64,000 nucleotides of DNA from Planctomycetota bacterium (GCA_016712285.1 JADJRK010000001.1:620001-684000), one strand, 5' to 3'. Positions 26,885-35,549 are shown, counted from the first letter of the stretch. Notes: a model not told the origin generated them from the sequence alone. Made by a program: numbers and translations.

Positions 26885-28093
26885 GTGAATGACGAGGCGC
26901 CCACGTTTCAGGAAGCGTTTGAGAGCCAGGACTTCTTCCTGCTGCTCGAAGCTGACCGCCACATCAGCATGGCCAGCGCCAACCTGCGCGTGCTGCGCTA
27001 CATCAACCCCGTCAACAGCAGCGAAGTCGCCAAGCAGTATGTGCAACGCGAAAAGTCGCCCAAGCAGAACCCCAAGTACCGCTATCGCGCGCTGGACTTC
27101 GACCCCGAACACACCAAGGTTGACCTGCTGAACCTGCCGATCATCGACAGTGAACTCGGCCGCATTTACCGCAGCAAACGCGACGAGGTGTTCAACACCA
27201 TCTGCATGCTGGAAAGCCGCGACACGCCCGAGTTTCTTGACAGGTCAAGGCTGCTGTTCGGCACCGCCGACAAGGGCACGCTGAACAAGGCCGAGGAGTG
27301 GCTCAAGCTGGCGCCTGAGCCCGAGGACTCCAACTTGATGGACGCCCGCGAGGCGCGTTCGCGGCTGGATGCGGTCGTGCGGCGCCAGCACTTCCTGTGC
27401 AGCGTGCGCGTGCGCAAGTATCTCAGCAGCGACGCCGCGGCAGGCGAAGCCAGCGTGGCTTTGCGCAAGGGTGCCAGCTACAGCATGAATGACATCGCCG
27501 CGTTGGCGGTGCACGAAATCCAGACCCACGTGCTGCGTTCACGCAACGGCGAGATGCAGCCGTTTCGTGCGCTGTTCTTTCATGGGTTCCCGCGTGTTGA
27601 CCTGCCGGCCTCAGGCTATCTGGCGACGGAAGAGGGGCTGGCCACGTTCAATGAAGAACTTGCGAACGTTCTGACCAATCGGCGCAAGCGCTTGCTGGCG
27701 GGTCGCACCAAGGCCGTCTACCTGATGGACAAGGAAGAGCTGCCGTTTGCCGAGATCTTCAACATCCTGGTGGGCGAGCACAAGTTTTCGCGGCAAGAGG
27801 CCTACACCATCTGCGAGCGCGCGTTTCGCGGCGGCGGCTACACGAAAGACCACATCTACTTCAACGGGTATGAGCAGGTGAAAGAGCTTTGGCAGCAGAG
27901 CCCCGAGGACTTCGAGCTGCTCTACATGGGCAAGGTCGGCGTGCGTCACCTGCCCATCGTCAAACGTCTGTTCAAGAACGGGCAGGGTATTCTGTACCCT
28001 GCCCGCCACATTCCTGTGTTCTTCACCGAGCTTCAGCCCGAAGTTCGTGCCAAGCTGCCCGTCGAGCGCACTGACGAAGAACGCACCGAGTAA
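26885..28093 (+). CDS. DUF1704 / MATCAP-like tyrosine carboxypeptidase-type metallopeptidase
   Basis: A 402-residue protein, GTG start. The family (also called QEGLA-motif protein; relatives include eukaryotic MATCAP tubulin tyrosine carboxypeptidases) is a zinc peptidase. The site HEIQTH near residue 212 gives the zinc His pair and Glu base, and YLATEEGLATFNEE gives the EEGLA motif with the third zinc ligand. Substrate in bacteria is not known. No signal peptide, so cytosolic. No SD is visible; CATAAT ends 13 bases before the GTG, so a leaderless or short-leader message is possible. Confidence 0.85.
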   Translation: MNDEAPTFQEAFESQDFFLLLEADRHISMASANLRVLRYINPVNSSEVAKQYVQREKSPKQNPKYRYRALDFDPEHTKVDLLNLPIIDSELGRIYRSKRDEVFNTICMLESRDTPEFLDRSRLLFGTADKGTLNKAEEWLKLAPEPEDSNLMDAREARSRLDAVVRRQHFLCSVRVRKYLSSDAAAGEASVALRKGASYSMNDIAALAVHEIQTHVLRSRNGEMQPFRALFFHGFPRVDLPASGYLATEEGLATFNEELANVLTNRRKRLLAGRTKAVYLMDKEELPFAEIFNILVGEHKFSRQEAYTICERAFRGGGYTKDHIYFNGYEQVKELWQQSPEDFELLYMGKVGVRHLPIVKRLFKNGQGILYPARHIPVFFTELQPEVRAKLPVERTDEERTE

Positions 28094-28729
28094 TTACTTC
28101 GCGCTGATGTTGAGGCTCAAGCCGACGTCGTCCTTGATCAGGTCGTCCTCTTTGCCCTTGAAGCTGACTTTCCAGTCGTGGCGGTTGATCTTGAACTCGG
28201 CGGTCGTGGTCACGTTGTCGTTACTGACTTTGATGGTCGCGGGAAAGCTGATTGACTTGGTGACGCCGCGCATGGTCAGGTTGCCGGTCACGGTGTGAGT
28301 GCCGCCCTCGCCGCCTTCCTTGATCTCGGTCGAGATGAAGTTCGACTTCGGGTGCTCTTCGACCAGGAAAAAGTCGCCCGTCTTCAGGTGGTTGGTAAGC
28401 CTCTCGTTGGGCTTGTTCGGGTCGTCGGTCCAGATTGAGCTCATCTCGATGTCCACTTCAACCTGTTTGATCGTCATGCCGGTGTCGCTGAGAATCACCT
28501 TGCCGCTGAACTTGTTGAATCCGCCCTTGTGGCTGCCGGTGACCTTGGCGCCGTGAAAGCCGATCTTGCTGCCTTCGTTGCTGAACGTGAACTCTTTGCC
28601 CTTTTCGTGGGTGACTTCCTTGGCATCGCTGGCGTTGGCTTTTGCGTAGTTGGCCAGCGGGTCGCTGCAGCCGGCAACGAGCAGTACGCCAAGCAGCATG
28701 GCTGGCAAGAGTGTGGTGAGTGAGCGCAT
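28094..28729 (-). CDS. YceI-family lipoprotein
   Basis: A 211-residue protein. The start is fixed by GGAGGA 4-5 bases upstream of the ATG. The signal peptide ends in a lipobox (LLVAGC), so the protein is lipid-anchored. The rest is a YceI lipocalin-like barrel: FTFSNEGSKIGFHGAKVTGSH, VDIEMSSIWTDDP, LKTGDFFLVEEHPKSNF, VTGNLTMRGVTKSISFP. Family members bind isoprenoids or other lipids; substrate here unknown. Followed on the minus strand by no gene; its stop is next to the DUF1704 stop. Confidence 0.9.
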   Translation of the reverse strand: MRSLTTLLPAMLLGVLLVAGCSDPLANYAKANASDAKEVTHEKGKEFTFSNEGSKIGFHGAKVTGSHKGGFNKFSGKVILSDTGMTIKQVEVDIEMSSIWTDDPNKPNERLTNHLKTGDFFLVEEHPKSNFISTEIKEGGEGGTHTVTGNLTMRGVTKSISFPATIKVSNDNVTTTAEFKINRHDWKVSFKGKEDDLIKDDVGLSLNISAK

Positions 28730-28816
28730 GTGTTCCTCCGGGTCCAAAGTGTGTGGTGGCTTGGTACCAGAGAAAACATCGTTCGATGTCGAATCATTCC
28801 GGAAATGTGTGATCGA

Positions 28817-29548
28817 TCATGAGCCTTCGGCAACGAAGTACAAGACGATCACCGCGAACAGCGCAAGAATCACCACGCCGCTGACGATACCGGCGATTGC
28901 CAGTCCGCGGCCGGTTTTCGGGCCGTTGGGCTGGGTTTCCCTCAGCGCCATGACGCCCAGCACGATGCCGATGATGCACAGCGGCCCGCAAACAAGCAGC
29001 GACGTCAAAGAAACGATCAGCGAGGCCACGGCCAGGCCGCTCGTGCCGCCTGACGTGGGGTAGTAGGCCTGAGGCTGGCCGCCATAGGGCTGCTGATAGT
29101 TTGGGTAGGCCTGCGGGTACGCCTGCGGATAGGCGCCGGCCTGCGCGTTGCCGGGGTACGGGTAGGACGATTGCTGAGGGTATTGCGGGTACTGCGGGTA
29201 CGGCTGCGCGGCACGCTGGGGCACCGGGTATTGCGGGTATTGGCTTGGCTGTGCGGGCCTGGGGCCCGCCACCGGTTGCTGGCTCTGTGCCTGGGCGCGG
29301 TAAGGCTCCACGGGCTGAAACCCGCCCGCGCTGCTTGCCGGTGCGCTTGCGGTGGGCTCGGGGCTTGATGCCGTAGGCGCGGACTGCGCCAGGTGGGCGA
29401 CTTCGGCGGCTTTGAGCGGACGTTCAGTGCCCTCTTCGTACAGTTTGGCGCCAAGCGGGATCTTGCCCTGCTTGATGCCGCGGGCGATCGCATCGGGCGG
29501 GAACGGGCCCTTGCGGCCGGCTGTCGTCTCAATGAAGTAGCGCGCCAT
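28817..29548 (-). CDS. GYF_2 domain and DUF4190 membrane protein
   Basis: A 243-residue protein. Residues 1-55 form a GYF_2 domain (YFIETTAGRKGPFPPDAIAR), a fold that reads proline-rich peptides. Residues about 56-170 are rich in Pro, Gln, Tyr and Ala (PQYPQYPQ-type repeats). The C-terminal 70 residues have two membrane helices (LAVASLIVSLTSLLVCGPLCI, GLAIAGIVSGVVILALF) separated by VLGVMALRETQ, the DUF4190 pattern. The GYF domain would be cytosolic; its partner is unknown. The Tyr/Pro/Gln-rich stretch resembles that of the Bax inhibitor-like protein at 30744, a parallel noted without functional evidence. Confidence 0.85.
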   Translation of the reverse strand: MARYFIETTAGRKGPFPPDAIARGIKQGKIPLGAKLYEEGTERPLKAAEVAHLAQSAPTASSPEPTASAPASSAGGFQPVEPYRAQAQSQQPVAGPRPAQPSQYPQYPVPQRAAQPYPQYPQYPQQSSYPYPGNAQAGAYPQAYPQAYPNYQQPYGGQPQAYYPTSGGTSGLAVASLIVSLTSLLVCGPLCIIGIVLGVMALRETQPNGPKTGRGLAIAGIVSGVVILALFAVIVLYFVAEGS

Positions 29549-29689
29549 GGCGAAATCATACTAGGGATTGTCCGGTCCATCCACGAGCGAGCCGGCGGCC
29601 GCTGCATCACGGGATCGTTAATCCCTGTAGCCCCTTGTGGATGCCGGTTTTCGTGTTTTCGTGTTGGCGGCAATCAACGGACCTGAACC

Positions 29690-30682
29690 ATGCGAATCCT
29701 CAGTGGCGTACAGCCGTCGGGCAAACTGCACATCGGCAATTACTTCGGCGCGATCCGCCAGTTCGTGGAGCTTCAGCACAAGGGCCACGGGCTTTACTTC
29801 ATTGCCGACCTGCATGCGCTGACCACCATTCGCGACGCCGACACCATGCGCTCGCTGAATTTTGACGTGGCGCTGAACTTCCTGGCGCTGGGCCTCGACC
29901 CCGCCAAGGCCACGCTTTTCAAGCAGAGTGACGTGCCCGAGGTCAGTGAACTTCAGTGGATTTTGAGCACGGTCACGCCGATGGGTCTTCTGGAACGCGC
30001 CCACAGCTACAAGGACAAGACAGCCCGCGGAATAAGCGCCGATCACGGGTTGTTCGCTTATCCGGTGCTGATGGCGGCTGACATCCTGATCTATCACAGT
30101 GACCTGGTGCCGGTCGGCAAAGACCAGAAGCAGCACCTTGAGATCGCCCGAGACATCGCGGTCAAGTTCAACACCGTCTATTGCAAGGACTTTGACCCCC
30201 ACACCGGGGAAGGCGGCGTGCTGAAACTGCCAAAGCCGCACACCATGGACGAGACCGCCGTTGTGCCGGGCACCGACGGCGAAAAGATGTCCAAGAGCTA
30301 CGGCAACACGATTGACCTGTTTGCGCCGGAAAAAGAGACGCGCAAGCGCATCATGTCAGTCAAGACCGACAGCACGCCGCTGGAAGCTGCCAAGAACCCC
30401 GACACCTGCAACGTTTTCGCGCTGCTCAAGCTATTCGCCCCGCCTGCCGAGTTGGCCGAGATTCGCGGCCAATACGAGAAGGGCGGCGTCGGTTATGGCG
30501 ACTTCAAGAAACGTCTGGCGGACTACTTTTCCGACACGTTCGGTCCCGCACGCAAGCGCTACGACGAACTCTGCAACAACCAGGACTACGTTTACGAAGT
30601 ATTGAAGAAGGGTGCGGAACAGGCCCGAGAAATCGCATCCGAGCTTATGGATGATGTTCGACGTGTGACTGGTTTACGTTAG
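29690..30682 (+). CDS. trpS: Tryptophanyl-tRNA synthetase
   Basis: A 330-residue class I synthetase charging tRNA-Trp. HIGH-type motif LHIGNYFGA at residues 13-21, KMSKS at about residue 200 (GEKMSKSYGN). Other family blocks are ADLHAL, QSDVPEVSELQWIL and YPVLMAADIL. The length is normal. No strong SD is seen before the ATG. The 141 bp upstream shows no clear T-box or other leader. Followed by the Bax inhibitor gene, 61 bp away. Confidence 0.97.
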   Translation: MRILSGVQPSGKLHIGNYFGAIRQFVELQHKGHGLYFIADLHALTTIRDADTMRSLNFDVALNFLALGLDPAKATLFKQSDVPEVSELQWILSTVTPMGLLERAHSYKDKTARGISADHGLFAYPVLMAADILIYHSDLVPVGKDQKQHLEIARDIAVKFNTVYCKDFDPHTGEGGVLKLPKPHTMDETAVVPGTDGEKMSKSYGNTIDLFAPEKETRKRIMSVKTDSTPLEAAKNPDTCNVFALLKLFAPPAELAEIRGQYEKGGVGYGDFKKRLADYFSDTFGPARKRYDELCNNQDYVYEVLKKGAEQAREIASELMDDVRRVTGLR

Positions 30683-30743
30683 AATGAAGGATGGCTGTGG
30701 CATGTCCGGCTGAAAACCCGGGACCCGCGGCAAGGAGCAAACC

Positions 30744-31583
30744 ATGTACGACAACAGACCCAACCAGAACCAGTATGGCGGCTACCCCCCGCAGCCGCAG
30801 CAGTACCAGCAGTACCCCCAGTACGCGCCCGTGCCCCATGCGCACGCCCAGCCGGCCTATGGCCAGCCTTACGGCGAGCAGGCGCTGTATGGCGCACAGC
30901 GCTACGAAGGCGACCTGAGTGACCCGGCCGTCGCGTCATTCGCCAAGAAGGTGTACGCCTACTTCGGCAGCGCCTTGCTGGTTGCGATGGCCGCTGCATT
31001 TGGCGGCACGATGGCGGTGGATCACTTTGCCACCGTCGGCAATGTCAGCGCGATCAACGGAATCTGGATCGGCTCGCTGGTGGCATTCTTTGCCAGCTAC
31101 CTGATTGTTGTGTTCAGCCGCAAGAGCCACAGCCCGCTCAAGACGGGCCTGCTGTATGTGTTTGCCGCGTCGGCGGGCGGCATGCTGGCGCCGGTGCTTA
31201 TGGCGCACGTGGCGGCGGGCATGGGCATGGCGATTGTGTTCGCGTTCGGCCTCGCGAGCGTGATTTTCTTTGGCATCAGCGTGTACGTGCTGGCCACGGG
31301 CAAAGACTTCCGGGGCCTTGGTTCGTACCTGATGATCGGCATCCTGGTCATCATCGGCGTGTGGCTGATGAGCCTGTTCATCAGCTTCCCCAGCATGCTC
31401 CACACGGTGCTGATGGGCGGCGGCATGCTGCTGTTTATCGGCTTCACGCTGTTTGATACCTCGCGCGTGGTGCGCGACAACTTCTACGCCAACGACGCGG
31501 TGTCAGCGGCCATCAACCTGCTGTACGACTTCGTGATGCTGTTCCGGTATGCGCTGTACTTCCTGGGCGCAAGCCGCGACTAG
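30744..31583 (+). CDS. Bax inhibitor-1/YccA family membrane protein
   Basis: A 279-residue inner-membrane protein. AAGGAG lies 6 bases before the ATG. Residues 1-55 are rich in Gln, Tyr and Pro (PQPQQYQQYPQ), an unusual cytosolic extension. Then come about seven membrane helices of the Bax inhibitor/YccA family (AYFGSALLVAMAAAFGG, LVAFFASYLIVVF, YVFAASAGGMLAPVL, AIVFAFGLASVIFFG, YLMIGILVIIGVWLM) and the C-terminal NLLYDFVMLFRYALYFLG phrase. YccA-type proteins leak cations or regulate FtsH; the extension may be a protein-binding tail. Confidence 0.9.
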   Translation: MYDNRPNQNQYGGYPPQPQQYQQYPQYAPVPHAHAQPAYGQPYGEQALYGAQRYEGDLSDPAVASFAKKVYAYFGSALLVAMAAAFGGTMAVDHFATVGNVSAINGIWIGSLVAFFASYLIVVFSRKSHSPLKTGLLYVFAASAGGMLAPVLMAHVAAGMGMAIVFAFGLASVIFFGISVYVLATGKDFRGLGSYLMIGILVIIGVWLMSLFISFPSMLHTVLMGGGMLLFIGFTLFDTSRVVRDNFYANDAVSAAINLLYDFVMLFRYALYFLGASRD

Positions 31584-31607
31584 TATGACTGCCTTGCGTG
31601 ACTAATC

Positions 31608-31631
31608 GACCCGCGCACTCGTGCGCGGGTC
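31608..31631 (+). terminator. Hairpin after the Bax inhibitor gene
   Basis: An 11 bp perfect stem GACCCGCGCAC with a minimal loop, 25 bp past the stop. Only a weak T tract follows (CGCTTGTG), so termination is likely but not certain. Confidence 0.55.
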
Positions 31632-31705
31632 GCTTGTGTCTGGGCGGCATTCGGCGGGTCGCCGCGCCTACCGCAACGCGCGTTTGGTGATTCAATCAGC
31701 ACACC

Positions 31706-33412
31706 ATGCCCAAGAAGTTCAAGAAAGCTGCCTCAAAACGTCATCGCGGCACCGCGATGCAGCTGCGCGCCACCAAGGCCGCCGGCGCCCGCACACGCCG
31801 CCGCAACGCCAAGGTGATCGGCAAGCGCAAACGCAAACGCGTGGAACCTGCCGAGCCCAGACAGGCCTTTTCGCCGCGCGAGACGGCGCAGGGCAAACCA
31901 TTCACGCGTCGCCAGAAGTCGGCGGCTGAGCTTGGCCGTGAGAGCCATGCCCCGGAAGACGGCTTGCGACTGCCGATAGTCGCCATTGTCGGTCGCCCGA
32001 ATGTCGGCAAGAGCAGCCTGTTCAACCGCCTGGCTGGCAGCCGCATTGCAATCGAAGACCCGCGCCCCGGCACAACCCGCGACCGTGTTTCGGCGTATGT
32101 GAGAGTGCGGCAGAGCAAAGAGAAGCTGTCGGGGAAAGCGCAGCACCGGGGGAGGGGGAAGTTGACAGGGCAGGGACAGGGCGACGGCGATAGTATTGCG
32201 CCTCCCCGGACAACCGCCGCGTCCCCTGAAGATGAGCGGATGGTCGAGCTGATCGACACAGCCGGTATCGGCATCGTCGATGAGCAGCGGGTCAACGAGC
32301 ACGTGCACGAACAGATCCGCAACGCCATTGCCTCGGCCGACGTGGTGTTGTTCGTGGCCGACATCCAGGACGGCGTGCTTACGCTGGATTCCGAGGCGGC
32401 GGGGATTCTGCGCCGCAGCGGCCGCAAGTGCCTGCTGGTTGCGAACAAGGCCGATGACCCGCGGCACGACGCGCTGGGCTCAAATCTCTACGAGCTGGGC
32501 CTTGGTGAGCCCGTGCCGGTCAGCGCAAAAGGCAACCGCAACATCAAGCTGCTGCGCAACGCAATTCTCGGGTTGCTGCCGCCGCGCAGCGAAGCCGAAG
32601 ACGTTGAGCCACCCGAACTGCTGCTGGCCATTGTCGGCCGACGCAACGTGGGCAAGTCCACGCTGGTCAACGCGCTGGCCGAAGACGAACGCGTGATTGC
32701 CAGCGAAATGGAAGGCACCACCCGCGACAGCATTGACGTGCGCTTCAGCTATGACGGCAGCTCGTTCGTAGCGATCGACACGGCCGGCGTGCGCCGCAAG
32801 CAAAGCCTTGAGCACAGCGTCGAGTTCTTCAGCCAGAGCCGCAGCTTTCGTGCCGTGCGCCGTGCCAGCGTGACTGTGCTGATGCTGGATGCGCGCGAGC
32901 CCGTCACCAAGCTGGACCGCCAGCTCGCCGACCTGGCGGCCCGCGAATGCAAGCCGCTGATTATCGCGGTGAACAAGTGGGACTTGATCAAGGAAGCCCA
33001 GACCGGCGAGTTCGAAGAGTACCTGCGCGGCAAGCTGAACCAGGTGAACTATGCGCCGCTGGTGTTTCTATCCGCCAAGGACGGCAAGAACGTGTTTGCC
33101 TTGGTGGACCTTGCCCGCGAGTTGCACAAGCAAGCCGGCGAGCGCGTCGGCACCGGCGAGCTGAACCGCCTGATCAACGCGGCGTTCGACAGGCACCATC
33201 CGCAGCCCCGGCAAAGCCGCCTGGGCAAGATCTTCTACTCGACACAGGTCGAGACGTTTCCGCCCAAGGTCGTCCTGTTCGTGAATGACCCCGAACTGTT
33301 TCCCGAAAACTGGCGGACATATCTGCGCAACCGGCTGCAGGAGACCTCGCCGTTTCGTGAGATCCCGATCCGGTTGAAGTTCCGCGCCCGCGACAAGGTC
33401 GTGCTCAGTTAG
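31706..33412 (+). CDS. der: Ribosome-associated GTPase Der (EngA) with N-terminal basic extension and G1-domain insertion
   Basis: A 568-residue Der; E. coli Der has 490. It has tandem G domains for 50S assembly: first P-loop GRPNVGKSS, DTAGIG; second P-loop GRRNVGKST, DTAGV and NKWD; then a KH-like C-terminal domain (FPPKVVLFVNDPELFPENW). Two additions are visible: a highly basic N-terminal 85 residues (KKFKKAASKRHR, RKRKRKRVEP) and a roughly 40-residue Gly/Arg/Lys-rich insert between the G2 region and DTAGIG of the first G domain (VRQSKEKLSGKAQHRGRGK). The insert may alter GTP switching; that is inference. A terminator follows. Confidence 0.95.
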   Translation: MPKKFKKAASKRHRGTAMQLRATKAAGARTRRRNAKVIGKRKRKRVEPAEPRQAFSPRETAQGKPFTRRQKSAAELGRESHAPEDGLRLPIVAIVGRPNVGKSSLFNRLAGSRIAIEDPRPGTTRDRVSAYVRVRQSKEKLSGKAQHRGRGKLTGQGQGDGDSIAPPRTTAASPEDERMVELIDTAGIGIVDEQRVNEHVHEQIRNAIASADVVLFVADIQDGVLTLDSEAAGILRRSGRKCLLVANKADDPRHDALGSNLYELGLGEPVPVSAKGNRNIKLLRNAILGLLPPRSEAEDVEPPELLLAIVGRRNVGKSTLVNALAEDERVIASEMEGTTRDSIDVRFSYDGSSFVAIDTAGVRRKQSLEHSVEFFSQSRSFRAVRRASVTVLMLDAREPVTKLDRQLADLAARECKPLIIAVNKWDLIKEAQTGEFEEYLRGKLNQVNYAPLVFLSAKDGKNVFALVDLARELHKQAGERVGTGELNRLINAAFDRHHPQPRQSRLGKIFYSTQVETFPPKVVLFVNDPELFPENWRTYLRNRLQETSPFREIPIRLKFRARDKVVLS

Positions 33413-33437
33413 GCCATACAGGCGACGAAGCGACGGG

Positions 33438-33464
33438 GCGGGTGCAATTGCGCCCGCTCTTTTG
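33438..33464 (+). terminator. der terminator
   Basis: GCGGGTGCAATTGCGCCCGC forms a near-perfect palindromic stem (33438-33457), followed by a T-rich tract (TCTTTTG). Confidence 0.8.
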
Positions 33465-33513
33465 TTTCAACATTTCATTCACGCGTGTGGAAAAGAAAGT
33501 GTCAGCAACTTGC

Positions 33514-33541
33514 TTGACGCGTCAAGGACATGGGATACACT
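33514..33541 (+). promoter_or_regulatory. Strong promoter upstream of the nuo leader
   Basis: TTGACG at 33514-33519, 16-base spacer, TACACT at 33536-33541. Transcription would start near 33548 and cross the small ORF at 33668 toward nuoA. Confidence 0.6.
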
Positions 33542-33667
33542 TCCTTTGCGCGCAAGAAGTTGCGCGCTCCAGTCGCCCGGACGCGGGCGCTACCAGATCC
33601 GGCCTCACCGGCGCGAGGCTTTCGAACGCCGGGTGACGCCAAGGCCCTGACTGAAAGGAGGTGATCT

Positions 33668-33709
33668 GTGAGTACAATAGCCGATCGAAAGCGTGGGGGG
33701 CTCATCTAA
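33668..33709 (+). CDS. Candidate 13-residue leader ORF
   Basis: GTG start followed by 13 codons (STIADRKRGGLI) and TAA. AAAGGAGGTGATC at 33654-33666 is a full 13-base complement of the 16S rRNA 3' tail, far stronger than any other SD here, and overlaps or abuts the GTG with normal spacing. The ORF lies in a promoter-driven leader before hairpins at 33721-33794. It could be a leader peptide controlling nuoA or a stand-alone small gene. Translation is not proved. Confidence 0.4.
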   Translation: MSTIADRKRGGLI

Positions 33710-33720
33710 CTGAGACCGAC

Positions 33721-33794
33721 GGGCTTGGTTGGATCCAGCCCATCCCCTGCGTATAGTATACGCTGGATAAGGGGCGGCCCAAACGGGTCGCCCC
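33721..33794 (+). ncRNA. Candidate structured leader/attenuator with terminator-like hairpin
   Basis: Three inverted repeats in a row: GGGCTTGG with its partner CCAGCCC (33721-33741), GCGTATAG/TATACGC (33749-33763), and GGGGCGGCCC/GGGTCGCCCC (33771-33794; loop AAAC, one G-U). The last resembles an attenuator but is not followed by a long T tract (TGCCGGTTT). No known RNA family was recognised. Confidence 0.35.
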
Positions 33795-33927
33795 TGCCGG
33801 TTTAACTGCCAGTCAGGGCATCTCGAACGAAACCAAAGTCCCACGCCAAAGCACCTGCAGCCCGATTCGCATACCCTTGCGCCCCCTGCTGCGAACGCTA
33901 AAACTGCAACGGATAACGGAGTTACGC

Positions 33928-34401
33928 GTGACCGCTGACCTGTTCGGCATCTTCGTTTACGGCATCCTGATCTTCTCCGTCGCTGCGGGCGGGTTGATTC
34001 TTTCGGCGTTGGTGGGCAAGCGCAAAAAGGGCTTCGTCAAAGAAGAGCCCTACGAGTGCGGCGTTCCCCAAATTGGCGAGACCCGCACCGAGTTCAACGT
34101 GCGCTTCTTTATCCTCGCGATGCTGTTCGTGCTCTTCGACATCGAAACCGTGCTGCTGGCGCCCTACGCCGCGACCTTCATCGCCGACGTGCATGAGGGC
34201 AAGGGCATTGAGTACCTGACCGAGGTGGCTGTGTTCCTTGCTGTGCTGGGCTTTGGCCTGCTGTATGCGTGGCGCAAGGGCGTGCTGGACTGGAACGTGC
34301 CGCTGGGTCACAACCCGGACGAAGTGGTCTCGCGCGTGATCGCTGGCGAAGCTGACGACTCCGCCGCCAAAAAGCCCGTGGAGGCCGCACATGGGCATTG
34401 A
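33928..34401 (+). CDS. nuoA: NADH-quinone oxidoreductase subunit A
   Basis: A 157-residue protein of complex I (membrane arm). The GTG at 33928 is chosen for GGAG at 33918-33921, 6 bases upstream, and an N-terminus that runs into the first helix (GIFVYGILIFSVAAGG). Three membrane helices are seen, with the conserved loop EEPYECGVPQIGETRTEFNVRF and FDIETVLLAP. Overlaps nuoB by 11 bp. The C-terminal part after the last helix is longer than typical (about 35 residues). Confidence 0.93.
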   Translation: MTADLFGIFVYGILIFSVAAGGLILSALVGKRKKGFVKEEPYECGVPQIGETRTEFNVRFFILAMLFVLFDIETVLLAPYAATFIADVHEGKGIEYLTEVAVFLAVLGFGLLYAWRKGVLDWNVPLGHNPDEVVSRVIAGEADDSAAKKPVEAAHGH

Positions 34402-34906
34402 ACAGATGATTCCCAGCCTCGCCGGCGAGGGCTTTTTTACCACCCAGATCAACAAGGTGATCGGCTGGGCGCGCAAGAACAGCCTTTGGCCGTATCCATT
34501 CGGCACCGCCTGCTGCGCGATTGAGATGATGGCGACGCTGAACAGCCGCTACGATTTATCACGCTTCGGCACCGAGGTGATTCGCTTCAGCCCGCGCCAG
34601 AGCGACCTGTTGATCGTCAGCGGCCGCGTGGTGCTGAAGATGATGCCGGTGCTGACCGAGATCTACCAGCAGATGGGCGAGCCCAAGTGGGTGATCAGCA
34701 TGGGCGCCTGCGCCAGCACGGGCGGCGTGTTCAATACCTACCCGCAGATTCAGGGCGTAGACCAGTTCATCCCGGTGGATGTGTATGTGCCGGGTTGCCC
34801 GCCACGGCCGGAAAGCCTGATTGACGCGGTGCTGAAGATCCAGCAGATCATCGACGGCCAGGCCGAGCGTGGCGAGTTCACGCGCCCGACAGTGGAAGCC
34901 AACTGA
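34391..34906 (+). CDS. nuoB: NADH-quinone oxidoreductase subunit B
   Basis: A 171-residue complex I subunit that carries the terminal [4Fe-4S] cluster N2, next to the quinone site. The cluster ligands are Cys41-Cys42 (TACCAIEMM), Cys107 (SMGACAS) and Cys136 (VPGCPPRPE). Family blocks SRYDLSRFGTEV and YVPGCPPRPESL are intact. It overlaps nuoA by 11 bases and nuoC by 1, so the three are one translational unit. Confidence 0.96.
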   Translation: MGIEQMIPSLAGEGFFTTQINKVIGWARKNSLWPYPFGTACCAIEMMATLNSRYDLSRFGTEVIRFSPRQSDLLIVSGRVVLKMMPVLTEIYQQMGEPKWVISMGACASTGGVFNTYPQIQGVDQFIPVDVYVPGCPPRPESLIDAVLKIQQIIDGQAERGEFTRPTVEAN

Positions 34907-35493
34907 TGTCCGAGGCCGTGAAACCTGAGCCCAAGCTGCCGCCGACGCATGATGCCCATGCCAAGTCGCCGCGCGTGCTTGAGGAAAACCAGCTCGACCA
35001 TGACCTGCTGCGCCGCAAGTTCGGTGCGTTGGTGACCGATATCCGCACCGAGTACAAGCAAACCGTGATCTACACGACGCCCGCTAACGTGGTGAAAGCA
35101 TTGGCAATCGCCCAGGGCGACCCTGAGCTGAACTTCAACATGCTCACGGATATCACGGCGGTCGACAACATGCGCCGCGCTGACTTTGACCCCGAGAAAC
35201 GCTTTACCGTGATCCACACCGTGTACAGTGTGCCGAACAAGAAGCGCATTCGCTTCGAGACGGTGGTCGGCGAAAGTGACCCGCGCGTGCCCAGCGCCGC
35301 TGCCGTGTACAAAGGCGCTGCGTGGGTCGAGCGCGAAGTCTTTGACATGTTCGGCGTGATCTTCGACGGCCACCCGGACCTGCGCCGCGTGCTCATGCCC
35401 GACTATTACGAGCACTTCCCGCTGCGTAAAGACTACCCGCTGACCGGCCGTGGCGAGCGCGACAACTTCGTCCGCGCCGAAGAGTTGGGCTAG
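34906..35493 (+). CDS. nuoC: NADH-quinone oxidoreductase subunit C
   Basis: A 195-residue peripheral-arm subunit. Signature WVEREVFDMFGVIFDGHPDLRR and the C-terminal RKDYPLTG are present. A 30-residue N-terminal extension (Pro/His rich) precedes the core. It is a separate protein, not a NuoCD fusion. The operon ends here: nuoD is missing and the next gene is on the opposite strand. The start overlaps nuoB by one base (TGATG). Confidence 0.95.
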   Translation: MSEAVKPEPKLPPTHDAHAKSPRVLEENQLDHDLLRRKFGALVTDIRTEYKQTVIYTTPANVVKALAIAQGDPELNFNMLTDITAVDNMRRADFDPEKRFTVIHTVYSVPNKKRIRFETVVGESDPRVPSAAAVYKGAAWVEREVFDMFGVIFDGHPDLRRVLMPDYYEHFPLRKDYPLTGRGERDNFVRAEELG

Positions 35494-35549
35494 TCGCGGC
35501 TCATGCCGAATTGCTGGAGCCGCCAGCCCAGCCAAGCTCATCGGACCAA

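Larger units (their letters stand above)
33413..33927. other. Structured intergenic region between der and nuoA, 515 bp
   Basis: Contains the der terminator, a good promoter (33514-33541), a very short ORF with an unusually strong SD, and three hairpins up to 33794. From 33795 to 33917 no gene or motif is seen. Confidence 0.7.

Noticed and set aside
33654..33666. 16S rRNA fragment
   Set aside because: The bases are the complement of the 16S tail, read as an SD on the coding side; flanks show no rRNA similarity.
34906..35493. NuoCD fusion
   Set aside because: The frame stops at 35493 after a complete NuoC; no NuoD sequence follows.
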